From: Zizania palustris
Taxonomy: Eukaryota; Streptophyta; Magnoliopsida; Poales; Poaceae
DNA: 64,000 bases
NCBI GenBank assembly: GCA_019279435.1
Contig: JAAALK010000286.1
Span: 35,401,712-35,465,711, forward strand
Reading direction: 5' to 3'
Positions 53,718 to 64,000 of the stretch are shown here, in pieces; the stretch's first letter is position 1; every line of letters starts with the position of its first letter. A program made the position numbers and the translations under genes. A model generated the notes under the pieces. That model saw nothing but the letters and a program-made list of their open reading frames with translations, made no database searches and was not told the origin of the DNA.

Positions 53718-56181
53718 ATGGACAGAGCTAGTAAAATTCCTCTGTTCGATGGGACTGACTTTGCATACTGGAAGGTGCGCATGGAGGCTTATTTGCTAAG
53801 CCAAGGAAATGCAATTTGGGAGATTGTGGACTCACAATACTCCATCCCTGATACTCGCACCTCTCAAACAGAGAAGGATCAGTATAATGCCAACTCCAAG
53901 GCAAGAAATATACTGTTCATTGGTTTGAGTAGAAGTGAGTTTGATAGGGTGCAACACCTTAGGACTGCTAGGGAAATTTGGACAACACTCACTATTTTTC
54001 ATGAGGGCTCTACACAGATTAAGGCCAAGCGCCAAAGCACATACAATCAATAGTATCAGCTGTTTGTGCAGGCACCTGGTGAATCTATAGATGCCATGTT
54101 TTCTCGCTTTGATGCGATAGTGAGTAACTTGCGATCCAACGGGACACTTGCTTACAGTGATCATGATAGGGCTATCAAGCTTCTCTATGCTATTGACCAT
54201 AGCATATGGGAAGAGAAGATATCCAACATTGAGGAGTCCACAGGTTATGACACATTGACCTGTGATGAGCTCTTCAGCAAGCTGAAGTCCACAGAGATTG
54301 CTAAGGCATCTCTTGCAGTGCACAGGAACACCTTGCCACAGCCATTGGCATTGGTTTCTAGCACTAGCCGTGGCACCACTGCAGAACCAAGCACATCTAG
54401 CACTTGTGTTCTTGCAGATGGTTTTGCTTTGTCCTCCCTGGTCTCCGTCACAAAGGAGCAGGTGGACACTCTGGATGATGATGAGCTTGCTCTCATTGCT
54501 AGAAGGTTCACCCGTTTTCATCATGAAAGACGGGATCAGAGGAGAAGTGGTTTTAGTGGTTGCTTTGAATGTGGCGACACTTCTCATATCAAGGAAAATT
54601 GCCCTAAGCTCAAAAAGAGAGATGAGAGTGAGCGCCCCAAATACCACAAAAAGGAGAGGAAACCCTTTGTGAAGGGCAAGCGCGGCAAGGTGGCTAAAAG
54701 AGTAGCCAAAGCCGCTTCTAGAGCGTTTGTTGCTGCTCTCAGTGACATCGACACTTCCTCAACTGAGGAGTCGAGCTCTAAGGAGGAGGAGTCCCCAAGG
54801 AAGGAGGACATGAAGGACAAGAAGGGACGAGACTTCACCGGCCTTTGCTTCATGGCCGACAGCGATCACAGCGGCGATGAGCTTGACTCATCTGAGGTAC
54901 CACTATCCTCTGACCAGCTTTTAATTAAACTAGATGAGCTGAATGAAGTAGTTCTTGGTCAGGATAGATTACTTGTGCAAGCCGCTAGAGAAAGAAAAGA
55001 CCTTAGACTTAGGCTAGAATCTGTTTCTACTGAGTATGCCATGCTTAAGTCTAAAGTAAATAATGCTGAATGTGAATCTTGTACTGTTGTCATGGGTGAG
55101 CTTGCTCAGTTGCGTTCTGTACATGCTCAAACTCTATCTGAGCTTGAGACTGCACAAAAGCAGCTTTTGGTGGTTGATTCTAGACCTCATGATATTATTG
55201 AATGCATTAACTATTCTTTATTACGCGAGAGCATTAATTTACGTGATAAACATGTTCATGATTTAGAGGCTAGATTGGAGAGTGTCGGTAGTTCTAAGGA
55301 TGTGCAACCTGTTTGTGACACTTGCATAACCCTTAAGGACCAGCTAGGCACTGTTAGAGAGCGAGTTGAGAACCTCATGTCTGAAAATGAATACCTTCTT
55401 TCCGTGGTTAACAAATGCACTGAGGGAAAGGGTAGGATGGATTTGCTCTTGGCCAAGACCAAGATGTGTGCAGACAGAGCAGGGTTAGCTCTAGGTTTGG
55501 GTTTTGAGAGGATCCCTTCATATAATGGAAACATAACTGTTTTTACCTCTCCCACTACCCTAGAGAAAGAGAGAGCTCTGTTAGACACTCCATCAGCCAA
55601 AAAGCCTACCCGAGCTCAAAAGAAAACCACTCCTCCTGCCAAGAAAATCTCTCCCAAGAAAACCACTCAGCAGAAGTCCAAGGAGCCTATGAGAGTTGCT
55701 CCTGTGACCCATGAGAGTGCCCCTAGGAGAATTTTTCATTGTTCCTACTGTCAGCGGGCGGGTCATTTGGTAGGGTTCTGCTTTCGTCGCATTAAGGATG
55801 AACGACGCTCTCAGGCGATGAGTTACCAGGACATGCATTACCCATCTTTAGGTATGCATGAGTCTGAGTTGTACTATCGTCCTGCTTTTGAGGCTCCTCA
55901 TGCTTCTCGGAGAGGTTTTGCTCCTCGAGGTGTTCACCATGTTCCATATGGTGGTAGACCCCGGGCGAGTAGCTTTGTATCTCGTCAGAGTAGGAGACCT
56001 TGACATGTTGTTAGATCACAGCATGTAGGTAGACCTCGCACTTTGCATCATTCTGATTATCCTGTGCGTAGGCAGTCTACTTTTATTGTGCCTACTACTC
56101 GTGTCACTCAGTGCTGGATGCCTCGTCATTTTTTCACTCACCCCAGCACTGAGCGATCGAGATATTCTTATCATGTGTAGG
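53718..56181 (+). pseudogene. SV-C gag, with nonsense mutations
   Basis: Collinear with SV1 Gag (MDRASKIPLFDGTDFAYWK). TAG at 54051-54053 replaces Gln codon 112, as in SV-A. The frame is open from 54054 to 56003 through both zinc knuckles (CFECGDTSHIKENC and CSYCQRAGHLVGFC) and the coiled-coil region. TGA at 56001-56003 replaces an Arg CGA. After that the frame continues in register to the conserved UAG at 56179-56181. Confidence 0.88.
56179..56181 (+). promoter_or_regulatory. Conserved UAG at the SV-C gag-pol boundary
   Basis: Context TAT CAT GTG TAG GCG GCA, in frame with both gag and pol, as in SV1. Confidence 0.6.
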
Positions 56182-59100
56182 CGGCAGACCGAGGCTTGGA
56201 GGGCACGTGGATCATGGACTCCGGTTGTTCACGCCATATGACCGGAGATGCAGCATGGTTCTCCAGCCTCACCACAACCAAGCAAAGGGAGCATATCACC
56301 TTCGGCAACAATCGAATGAGTAGAGTGAAAGGTAAAGGTGTGGTAAGAATTAACTCGAACTTCACTCTCAAAGATGTTGCTTTGGTTGAAAACCTGGGAT
56401 ACAATTTGCTTTCAGTATCTCAGTTGCTTGATGAGGGCTTCGAAGTGCGATTCCATCGCGATACTTCGCAAGTACTCAATTCTGATGGCGTTGTGGTTTG
56501 TAAGATCTTTAGAGTTGGGAGAGTTTTTGGAGCTGATTTTTCAGAGTCATCTGGTTCTTCTCATTGTCTTGTTGCACATTCTACTTCTGAGCTTTGGAAG
56601 TGGCATAGGAGACTAGGGCATATGAGGTTTGAGTTGCTCGCTCGTCTGAGTGCCCTAGGTCTGATCCGAGGATTGCCCAAGCTCAAGTTTGAGAAGAATT
56701 TAGTTTGCGCTCCCTGTCGACATGGAAAAATGATTGCCGCTTCGCATTCGCCAGTCACCACAGTGATGACTGAACAACCCGGAGAACTTCTCCACATGGA
56801 CACTATAGGTCCTTCTCGGGTTAGTTCTTTAGGCGGCAAGTGGTATGTATTAGTCATTGTCGATGATTTCTCTCGCTACTCTTGGGTCTTCTTTCTTGCC
56901 TGCAAGGATGAAGTGTTTTCACACTTTCGGAGCTTGGCTTTGAGACTTTTCACTGAACTCCCTGGTGCATTGAAATTCATTCGAAGTGATAATGGCACTG
57001 AGTTCAAGAACAGTCTCTTTGTTGACTTTTGCATGGAGCATGGCATAGAACATCAATTCTCTGCTCCGTGGGTTCCTCAACAGAACAGTGTTGTTGAGAG
57101 AAAGAACCGCACTTTGGTTGAGATGGCTAGGACGATGCTCGATGAGCACAGGACTCCTAGAAAATTCTGGGCTGAGGCCATGAACACTGCATGTTACATC
57201 TAAAACTGAATCTTCTTGCGCTCAATTTTGAATTTGACATCTTATGAGCTACGTTTTGGGAGACAGCCCAAGGTTACTCATCTTCGAGTTTTTGGTTGTC
57301 GTTGCTTTATCCTAAAATGTGGTAACTTGGATAAATTTGAGTCGCGTTCTTCTGACGGGATCTTTTTGGGTTACACTACACATGGTCATTCTTATCGTGT
57401 TTCTAATTTGGAAACTAACACTGTCATCGAGTCATGTGATGTGACTTTTGATGAATCAACCCCTCTGTTAGTTCTGCTCTTGAACAGGCAAATGAACACG
57501 ACATGGAACAGACCATCTTCGAAGAAGAAGATCCCGGAGATTTCGAGGATGAACCACTACTACCCTCGACATCAACCCCCGAAGCCGACCCCGCTTCGAC
57601 TACTTCGGCACAAGGTCCCGAAGCAACTACCTCGACATCGGTCATCTTGGACCACTTCAACGCACAAGTTGAGGGGGAGACTGCATCCCGCCACGAGGCT
57701 CCACATCATGTTCAAAGGATGCACCCTCCCGAGCAGATCATTGGTGAGCTTGATCAAAGGGTAACACGTTCTCATGCTCATTTCACTAATTCTACTTTTG
57801 TTGCTTCTTTCGAGCCCTTAGATGTTAGTCATGCACTTTCTGATTCTAGTTGGATCAATGCCATGCATGAGGAACTTGAAAATTTTGAGAGGAACCAAGT
57901 CTGGTCTTTAGTTGATCCTCCACCAAATATTCATTTCATTGGAACAAAATGGATTTTCAAAAACAAACAAGGGGAGGATGGGACTATAGTTAGAAACAAG
58001 GCTAGACTCGTAGCTCAGGGTTATTCTCAACTAGAAGGGATTCGTTTTACTGAAACTTTTGCACCTGTTGCTCGCCTTGAGGCCATTAGGATTTTGCTTG
58101 ACTTTGCGACATCCTGGGGATTCAAACTCTATCAAATGGATGTCAAAAGTGCTTTTCTTAATGGCTTCATAGGTGAAGATGTTTATGTAAAACAACCCCC
58201 TGGTTTTGAAAACCCCAAATACCCACATAAAGTCCTTAAACTTCATAAGGCTCTTTATGGACTCAAGCAGGCCCCTTGGGCTTGGTATGACAGACTTAAG
58301 TCTTTTCTGCTAGAGCGGGGGTATTTGATGGGATCTGTTGATAAAACCCTGTTTACTCTCAAGCATGGCAAAGATTTCCTCCTAGTTCAGATTTATGTGG
58401 ATGATATCATCTTTGGTGGCACTTCTCATGCTTTGGTTGCCGAGTTTGCAGATACCATGAGCAGGGAATTTGAAATGTCCATGATGGGTGAACTCACCTT
58501 TTTCCTTGGTTTGCAAATCAAGCAAAGCAAACAAGGTACTTTCGTCCACCAGACGAAGTACACCAAGGACCTGCTCAAGAAATTTGACATGGCAGATGCG
58601 AAGCCCCTCGCCACTCCAATGGCTACATCTGTAGCATTGGATCCTGATGAAGATGGAGAAGCCGTAGATCAGAAGGAGTTCCGAAGCATGATCGGCTCCC
58701 TCCTCTACTTGACTGCTACGAGGCCGGACATACACTTCGTTGTGTGTCTATGCGCTCGTTTTCAGGCTTCACCACGAGCTTCGCACCGTCAAGCGGTAAA
58801 ACACATTCTAAGGTATCTCAAACATACCCTTGAGTTCGGCATATGGTATTCAGCGTCTTCCTCTTTGTGTCTTCGAGGTTATTCCGATGCGGATTTTGCT
58901 GGGTGTAGGATTTATAGGAAGAGTACCTCTGGTACTTGTCATTTTCTGGGTACTTCTTTGGTTTGCTGGTCTTCCTGCAAACAGTCTAGTGTTGCACAAT
59001 CGACGGTTGAGGCCGAATATGTTGTTGAAGCTAGTTGTTGCTCTCAGATTTTGTGGATGGCTTCCACTTTGCGGGATTTCGGGTTAGATTATAAGAGTGT

Positions 59101-59347
59101 TCCACTTTTCTGTGATAACACTAGTGCTATTTGTATTGCAAACAACCCGGTTCAGCACTCCAGAACCAAACACATTGATGTGCGATATCATTTTCTCAGA
59201 GATCACAATGAGAAGGGTGATATTGAACTTCAATATGTTGATACCCAACACCAGCTAGCCGATATTTTCACTAAACCCCTCGATGCTTCTCGTTTTGCCT
59301 ACTTGCGTGGGGAACTTGGTATTTGTCACCCTTACGGCATTTTGTGA
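56182..59347 (+). pseudogene. SV-C pol, with stops and a frameshift
   Basis: Protease WIMDSGCSRHMTGD, integrase zinc residues and DDE core (HMDTIGP, IRSDNGTEF, QQNSVVERKN) are open to 57200. TAA at 57201-57203 and TGA at 57207-57209 follow in the segment after CYI. A missing C near 57463 shifts the frame after VTFDESTP. From 57503 the linker, RT (YVDDIIFGG) and RNase H (YSDADFAG, CDNTSAIC) are open to the normal end HPYGIL. RNase H also has AEAEYV preserved, but nearby substitutions are evident. Confidence 0.9.
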
Positions 59348-60233
59348 GGGGGAGCTGTTTTTAATTATCATGCATATGCTCATCATGTGTGAAATTGCAT
59401 TTACATCTGTTGCACTTATATGCCTAATTTTAATTCATGAAATCATGATAGCTCAGCTCTTTTTAATTTATCTGAAACATTAATGTGCATTATGTTTTCT
59501 TTCCAAACTCAAATCATGCTCACTGCTCAATCTTGTATCTAGCATGTATAGGCAGGACTGCTTTAGCTATCTTTTATCTGCTTGATAGCAAGACACTTTT
59601 CTTTGGATGCTAAAAATTGCAACTTGAAAAATTGTTCTACATATTCATGGATATTCATAAAGTGCTAAACAATTTGTTCACTTAATCACAATTCCAAAAT
59701 CCATGATTTGCATGCTTCAAAGTAAAAAGATCCAGGTGGGTTTGTTTGTCGCACTACTCTATTCTAGACTGCTTACCATTGCACATTGGTCTGAACTGGA
59801 ATAGTGTAGTGTCTGCCAAAATCATTGCCTTAAGCTTCTGATGGCTTTCATGCCTAGGCTTGGTCTGATTGGAAAGTATAAGGTGGACAAACAAATAACC
59901 CCTGACATTAAGTAAAAAACAACAAAATTCATTTATCATCAAGTTTTCTTTCATTGCTCCATTTGAACTGGACATGTCTGTCTAGAGTAGAAATTGACTA
60001 GCTTTGCGCAGTCCCTGCTTTTACTTGTCTAGTTTCCTTGACTAAGTGGTGATGCTTTTATTTCAAAAATGATAAAATCACATGCTATCATCATGTTTTT
60101 AGAGAATGTTAAATTGAGCTGAGCCCATGATCATTGGTATTACTGTTGGCATATTTTTGCTTTGTATGTCTTTGCAATTCTGCTCATTTCCAAGCAATGC
60201 ATCTTTTACATGCTCCTTGATGCTTGCATTGCC
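59348..60233 (+). other. SV-C 3' untranslated region
   Basis: Noncoding sequence, homologous to SV1 8441-9317. No envelope-like ORF. Confidence 0.7.
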
Positions 60234-60487
60234 AAAGGGGGAGAAATTTTTGAGTTCTCTGTTGCAAGGGGGTACAATTAAATTACTCAGGGGGAGTTTT
60301 TATCTTGAAAAAGGGGAGATTTGTCGAAGGGGATTTTTTACTCTATTGAAAAAGGGGGAGGAAAATTCTTTTATCAAGTGACATGATTTGGCTCGTTTCT
60401 GAGTTTTTATGGCCACTTGTGTGCTGAATTTTTTTAAATTTTCTTGAACTTGAATTTGGTTGTCAATGCACTCATCAAGGGGGAGAT
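60234..60487 (+). promoter_or_regulatory. Multiple polypurine tracts of SV-C
   Basis: AAAGGGGGAGA at 60234, CAGGGGGAG at 60289, AAAAAGGGGAGA at 60308, AAGGGGA at 60327, AAAAAGGGGGAGG at 60349, and the terminal AAGGGGGAGAT at 60477-60487 touching the LTR. Confidence 0.85.
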
Positions 60488-62213
60488 TGAGAAACCAAGG
60501 GTTGGTTTCGGAGTCTGTGATGAGTGATTGACAGAGTTTAACCTCTGGTTCGAAGGGCTACCTCCAAAGGGCTTCGGAGGTTGGACCTCCGAAGGTGTTC
60601 GGAGGCTGTTTCACCGAAGGGTTCGGTGGTTTAGTTGCTGCAGCTGTTGTAGCGGAGTGTGCCTGTCGGAGGGGTCCGACAGTACACGATGACTGGGTTT
60701 GTACCGAAGGTCTCGGTACTTTGGGCGGTATACCGGAGTGTGTGCCGAAGGTGGCTAACCCGGAGAGGTCTTCGGAGTACTGGATACACTTGTCTGCTTG
60801 TCTGTGGTGCGCAGGGGACTGCGGAGGTGACGGACGGTTCGTAGCAGGTGAACCTGGGTCAAGCGGGAGGCTTGATGCCAGTGGAGCGGGGAGCTCCATC
60901 ACGAAGGCTGTGAAGGGGTCTAGGTCGGACCTCGGGTCGAGGTGCGCCAGGAGAAGGCAGTAAGTGCGGAGTGTGGCTCCGGGTGAAGGTACTCCAGGAC
61001 AAAGTCCTCGGAGGCGAGGCACTTCGAAGGGTACTCCGGAAGGAGTGACTTCGGAGTTTGGTGGATCAAGTCCTCAGCAGAGGCAAGGGTTCGAAGTGTG
61101 CTCCGGAGGGAGACACTCGAAGGTACCCGACGAAGGTCTCAGAAGTCGAGGCGCATCGAAGGCATGGTCCGGGTGAGGCTTGTCGAGGAGTGTGCTCGGG
61201 GAGAGACACTGCGACGAAGTGCTCATGGAATGCTTCATGCGGAGGCCTTGGACGAAGAAGGGACTTCGAAGGGTGGTACTCCGAAGGTGGGGCTTCGGAG
61301 TGAGGAAGGCTTCAGAGCGAGGTTAGCTCCGGAGTGAGATGGACTTGTGGTACTTCGGCCATGCATGGCTTCGGTACACGGACTGACGAAGTTCGAGCTG
61401 GGAGAAGCTGCGAAGCCGTGGTGGTCCACTCCGAAGGTGTGGGTGCGAAGGCCCAAGGGCTTTGACGGTTTCGGCTCAAAACCGTCACTGTATCGGAGGC
61501 TGTCTTCGGTGAAGCGAAGGCCATCAGGCTCAAGGCTTCTCACCGAAGCTACCGCACCCCTCGCGTGCGAAGGGGGGCTCCAGAAAGGTCAAAGACTGCA
61601 AAGGCTGACATTGTCTACTCTGCAAAAAGCTGATGTTGTCCCCTCTGCAAAGCTGACAGAGAAGCCTCCAAATAAAGTAGACTACCTTTTGTACCCCTCT
61701 GTTCTTGTGCGAAGTGTGCTTTTCAGTGTGCGTTCGCTCTGTGTAACAGGAGGCTAGACCTCGCTGCTTACTAGCGAAGCCCTGATCGAAGCCCATGGTT
61801 CTTATCGTGTCTAAGTCCCTAGCGAAGTCTGTTAGTGTGCGTTTAGACCTTCGGTGTACGAAGCCCAGCACCAGTTGCTGTTGCTAAGTACTTGGTCGAA
61901 GTCCTCGGAGGGTAGTCTACTCTTGCGAAGGGTGAAGTGCGAAGCCTGCTCGAAGCACCCTGTGTGCGGAGCCTGCACTGACTTAGCAGAGTTGGTTTTT
62001 CGGGTTTGAGTGGAGCGAAGTCTTCTTGGCTTCAAACTTTTTCTCCTTGCGAAGCCTGTGTTCGGAGCCGTCAAATACCTCTGAACCAGAACTTCGAAGG
62101 TTGTGTTCGAAGCCTATTCCGCAGTAGACTGTATTAAAACAGAAGGCTAATTTTAGCCTGAAATCCTAAAAAGCTCCCATTCACCCCCTCTGGTCGCCGT
62201 TTCCGGTCCAACA
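60488..62213 (+). repeat. SV-C 3' LTR lacking 283 bp
   Basis: 1726 bp. It joins CCCTCTGTTC directly to TTGTGCGAAGTG, so the equivalent of 52861-53143 in the 5' LTR, including the TATA box, is absent. The length difference between the LTRs is exactly 283. Confidence 0.93.
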
Positions 62214-62218
62214 GAACC
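62214..62218. other. TSD of SV-C, right
   Basis: GAACC matches 51640-51644. Confidence 0.9.
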
Positions 62219-62263
62219 CTTCCCTCAAACCAAGCCCAGAAGGTGATGTATACATGAGTATCA

Positions 62264-62353
62264 TTGTCAAAGAAGGCAGGGAATACCCCATTTAGTTTGG
62301 CAAGTGGTTGTCAAAGAAGGCAGGGAATACCCCATTTAGTTTGGCAAGGGGTT
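62264..62353 (+). repeat. 45-bp tandem duplication in Tat-3 pol
   Basis: The unit TTGTCAAAGAAGGCAGGG... at 62264-62308 repeats at 62309-62353 with about one change. 45 is a multiple of 3, so the reading frame is not shifted by it. Confidence 0.85.
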
Positions 62354-63139
62354 GCCTTCGGAGATCGCCACTTCGCTAGAAGAAGTGGTTCGAGAAAATA
62401 AAGATGTCTTCGCCTGGTCCGACGAAGATATCCCCGGAGTTGCCCAGAGCATTATCGAGCATGGCTTGCTCGTTAACCCTAAGGTTTGACCTGTTCGCCA
62501 GGGGCTCCGCAAGCTATCAACCGAAAGAGCAGACCTCGCAAAAGCAGAGGTAGAAAAGTTGCTTAGAGCCGAATCATTCGAGAGGTGGCCCACACGGAGT
62601 GGTTGGCTAACCCTGTCTTCGTCAAGAAAAAGGGCTCCGGCAAATAGCGCATGTGCATTGACTTCACATCTCTAAATAAAGCATGCCCACGAGACCCCTA
62701 CCTCATGCCCTGCATTGATCAACTTGTTGACTCTACGATTGGCTCCGAGCTCCTAAGTTTCCTTGATGCATACTCCGGTTACCATCAAATCTGGCCGAAA
62801 CGCGAAGACGAAGCCAAGACAAGCTTTATAACCCCTTCTAGATTATTCTGTTACGTTCGAATGCCCTTCGGCTTGCGAAATGCCGGGTCAACTTTTTCAC
62901 GTCTCATTGCTAAAGCTCTAGGTCACTAGATAGGCTGAAATGTCGAAGCCTATATGGATGATATTGTAATAAAGAGTGCTTTAAAGCACCAACATAGTCT
63001 AGACTTAGCAAAAACATTTGAGAGCCTCCGAGCATGTGGAGTTCGCCTCAATCCTGAAAAATGTATTTTTGGAGCTCAAGCAGGGAAATTGCTAGGGTAC
63101 TTAGTTTCGAGCAGAGGAATCAAAGCTAGCCCGACGTAG
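62354..63139 (+). pseudogene. Tat-3 reverse transcriptase
   Basis: Begins SLEEVVRENKDVFAWSDEDIPG, a segment typical of the gypsy RT entry. An in-frame TGA lies near 62487 and a frame change near 62580. TAG replaces the Trp before RMCIDFTSLNKACPRDPY (62646). The core reads LSFLDAYSGYHQI, MPFGLRNAGSTFSRL and AYMDDIVIKS (catalytic YxDD, about 62950), then LNPEKCIFGAQAGKLLGYLVS. Decayed by stops but with the catalytic motifs still recognisable. Confidence 0.8.
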
Positions 63140-63682
63140 ATAAGTGCACTTCAAAGGATGGCTCCGCCTGAAAATTTAAAGCAAGTCCAGAAGCTGGCTG
63201 GACGCATCGTAGCTCTTAGCAAATTCCTAGCAAGATTAGCAGAGCGAAGCCTCCCAATTTTCAAAGCCTTAAAAGGGTCCGAAAGTTTCAAATGGACGTC
63301 GGAGTGCCAGAAAAGCTTCGACGAAATCAAGGTCTACCTCGGGAATTTATCAACACTTGTTGTGCTCCTTGCAGAGGAAACTCTCCTCCTTTATCTTGCA
63401 GCAACAGGCTCCGCAGTCAGTGCAGTGCTTGTCAGAGAGATAGAGCTCAATGGAAAATTGGTACAAAACCCAGTATACTTCGTCTCGGAAGCCTTGTCCG
63501 GAGCAAAAACAAGGTACTCCGAGCTCAAGAAATTTGCATATGGTTTGGTAATGGCCTCGCGGAAGCTAAGGTATTACTTTTTTGCACACAATGTAATTGG
63601 CCCTACGTCGTATCCCCTTGGAGATATGCTCCGGAGCAAAGAGACTCCACGGGGAGAATTGGAAAATGGGCTGTCGAGCTAG
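63140..63682 (+). pseudogene. Tat-3 RT connection and first RNase H
   Basis: QVQKLAGRIVALSKFLARLAERSLPIFKALKG is the RT thumb/connection. LYLAATGSAVSAVLVRE, NPVYFVSEALSGAKTRYSELKKFAYG and LRYYFFAH form the first RNase H. In the first RNase H the usual catalytic Asp near LYLA is not evident, fitting degeneration of this domain in Tat elements. The frame then shifts. Confidence 0.75.
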
Positions 63683-63689
63683 CCCCCTT

Positions 63690-64000
63690 CGGTATTTCTG
63701 TCACCGCAAGAACAGTCATTAAGTCTCAAGTTGTGGCTGAGTTTGTTGTAGAGTGGACTCCCTCCGCAGTTTGGGCTCCAGAAGAATCATGCGAAGGAGT
63801 ATGGACGGTATACTCCGACGGAGCATTTCAGGAATCAGGAGCTGGTGTCGGAGCCGCGATAATTTCGCCTTTAGGACAGAAAGCAATGTACTCTACAAGG
63901 CTCAACTTTAAGTCCACCAACAATGTTGCAGAGTACGAAGGAATTTTGCTTAGCCTCCGTAAAGCGCACGCACTTGGCGCCACTAGGGTTATAATCAAAA
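63690..64000 (+). pseudogene. Tat-3 second (archaeal-type) RNase H, cut by window edge
   Basis: The plus strand reads GVWTVYSDGAFQESGAGVGAAIISPLG, then NNVAEYEGILLSLRKAHALGA. The SDGA (Asp) and AEYE (Glu) RNase H positions are present. Its location after a first RNase H marks the Tat lineage. The rest lies beyond the window. Confidence 0.75.

Larger units (their letters stand above)
51645..62213 (+). mobile_element. SV-C: full-length but decayed Sirevirus (10,569 bp)
   Basis: A plus-strand element with 5' LTR (51645-53653), PBS (53656), gag (53718-56181), pol (56182-59347), PPT cluster (60234-60487) and 3' LTR (60488-62213), flanked by GAACC. Defects: TAG at 54051, TGA at 56001, TAA at 57201, TGA at 57207, a 1-bp deletion near 57463 and a 283-bp deletion in the 3' LTR. 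It is inserted in Tat-3 between protease and RT. Confidence 0.93.
48387..64000 (+). mobile_element. Tat-3: plus-strand Tat gypsy element, split by SV-C
   Basis: Order on the plus strand: a piece of 3' UTR with antisense TATA (48387-48788), PPT (48789), LTR (48801-49316), PBS (49319), gag, protease, [SV-C 51645-62213], RT, RNase H and second RNase H, then the window edge. The single LTR has a PPT before it and a PBS after it, so internal DNA of the same family lies on both sides. The frames carry stops and shifts. Confidence 0.8.

Noticed and set aside
60234..60487. CRISPR-like or regulatory direct repeats
   Set aside because: The repeated units are PPTs of irregular spacing in a retrotransposon, and there are no spacers of uniform length.

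Overview
The window is a dense stack of nested transposable elements from a plant, almost certainly a grass. The evidence is long Sirevirus-type Ty1/copia elements, Tat- and Tekay/Del-type Ty3/gypsy elements, a hAT transposon with grass-like ends, and no recognisable host gene. I saw no bacterial-type genes, rRNA or tRNA genes, or CRISPR array. The 18 to 20 nt tRNA-like matches are primer-binding sites (PBS). Names used below are local labels.

Layout. (1) 1-1407: 3' end of a plus-strand Tat element (Tat-1), with an antisense ORF remnant, its antisense TATA box and the 3' LTR. (2) 1408-5230: AT-rich DNA with a 30-bp tandem repeat, a MITE-like scrap and a truncated copia LTR. (3) 5231-48371: an old minus-strand Tat element (Tat-2) lacking its 5' part, split by several insertions. 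Sirevirus SV-B (5724-35235, TSD ATACT) sits in its LTR, hAT-1 (36927-40307, TSD GCCACATC) in its antisense ORF, and a Tekay-type solo LTR (43782-47105) between its two RNase H domains. SV-B's own 3' LTR was hit by intact Sirevirus SV1 (6132-17024, TSD GAAGA), by Tekay solo LTR s1 (17747-21742, TSD AGAGT) and by Sirevirus SV-A (from 22517). SV-A carries a Tekay fragment (26886-29965) whose far side is a microhomology deletion junction into SV-B pol. (4) 48387-64000: a plus-strand Tat element (Tat-3), interrupted at its protease by Sirevirus SV-C (51645-62213, TSD GAACC).

SV1 looks very young: both 2012-bp LTRs appear identical by eye, and gag (820 codons) and pol are open. SV-A, SV-B and SV-C are decayed. 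All the Sireviruses share the initiator-Met PBS, and those with intact 3' ends share clustered polypurine tracts (PPTs) and hairpin-rich LTRs. The three copies that keep the gag-pol junction all have a single in-frame UAG there.

The most interesting observations are the conserved gag-UAG-pol arrangement, an antisense TATA box in each of three Tat elements (two with an adjacent antisense ORF), a 255-codon ORF between LTR and gag in the Tekay fragment, a 283-bp LTR deletion that removes the TATA box in SV-C, and the insertion history that can be read from matched target-site duplications.
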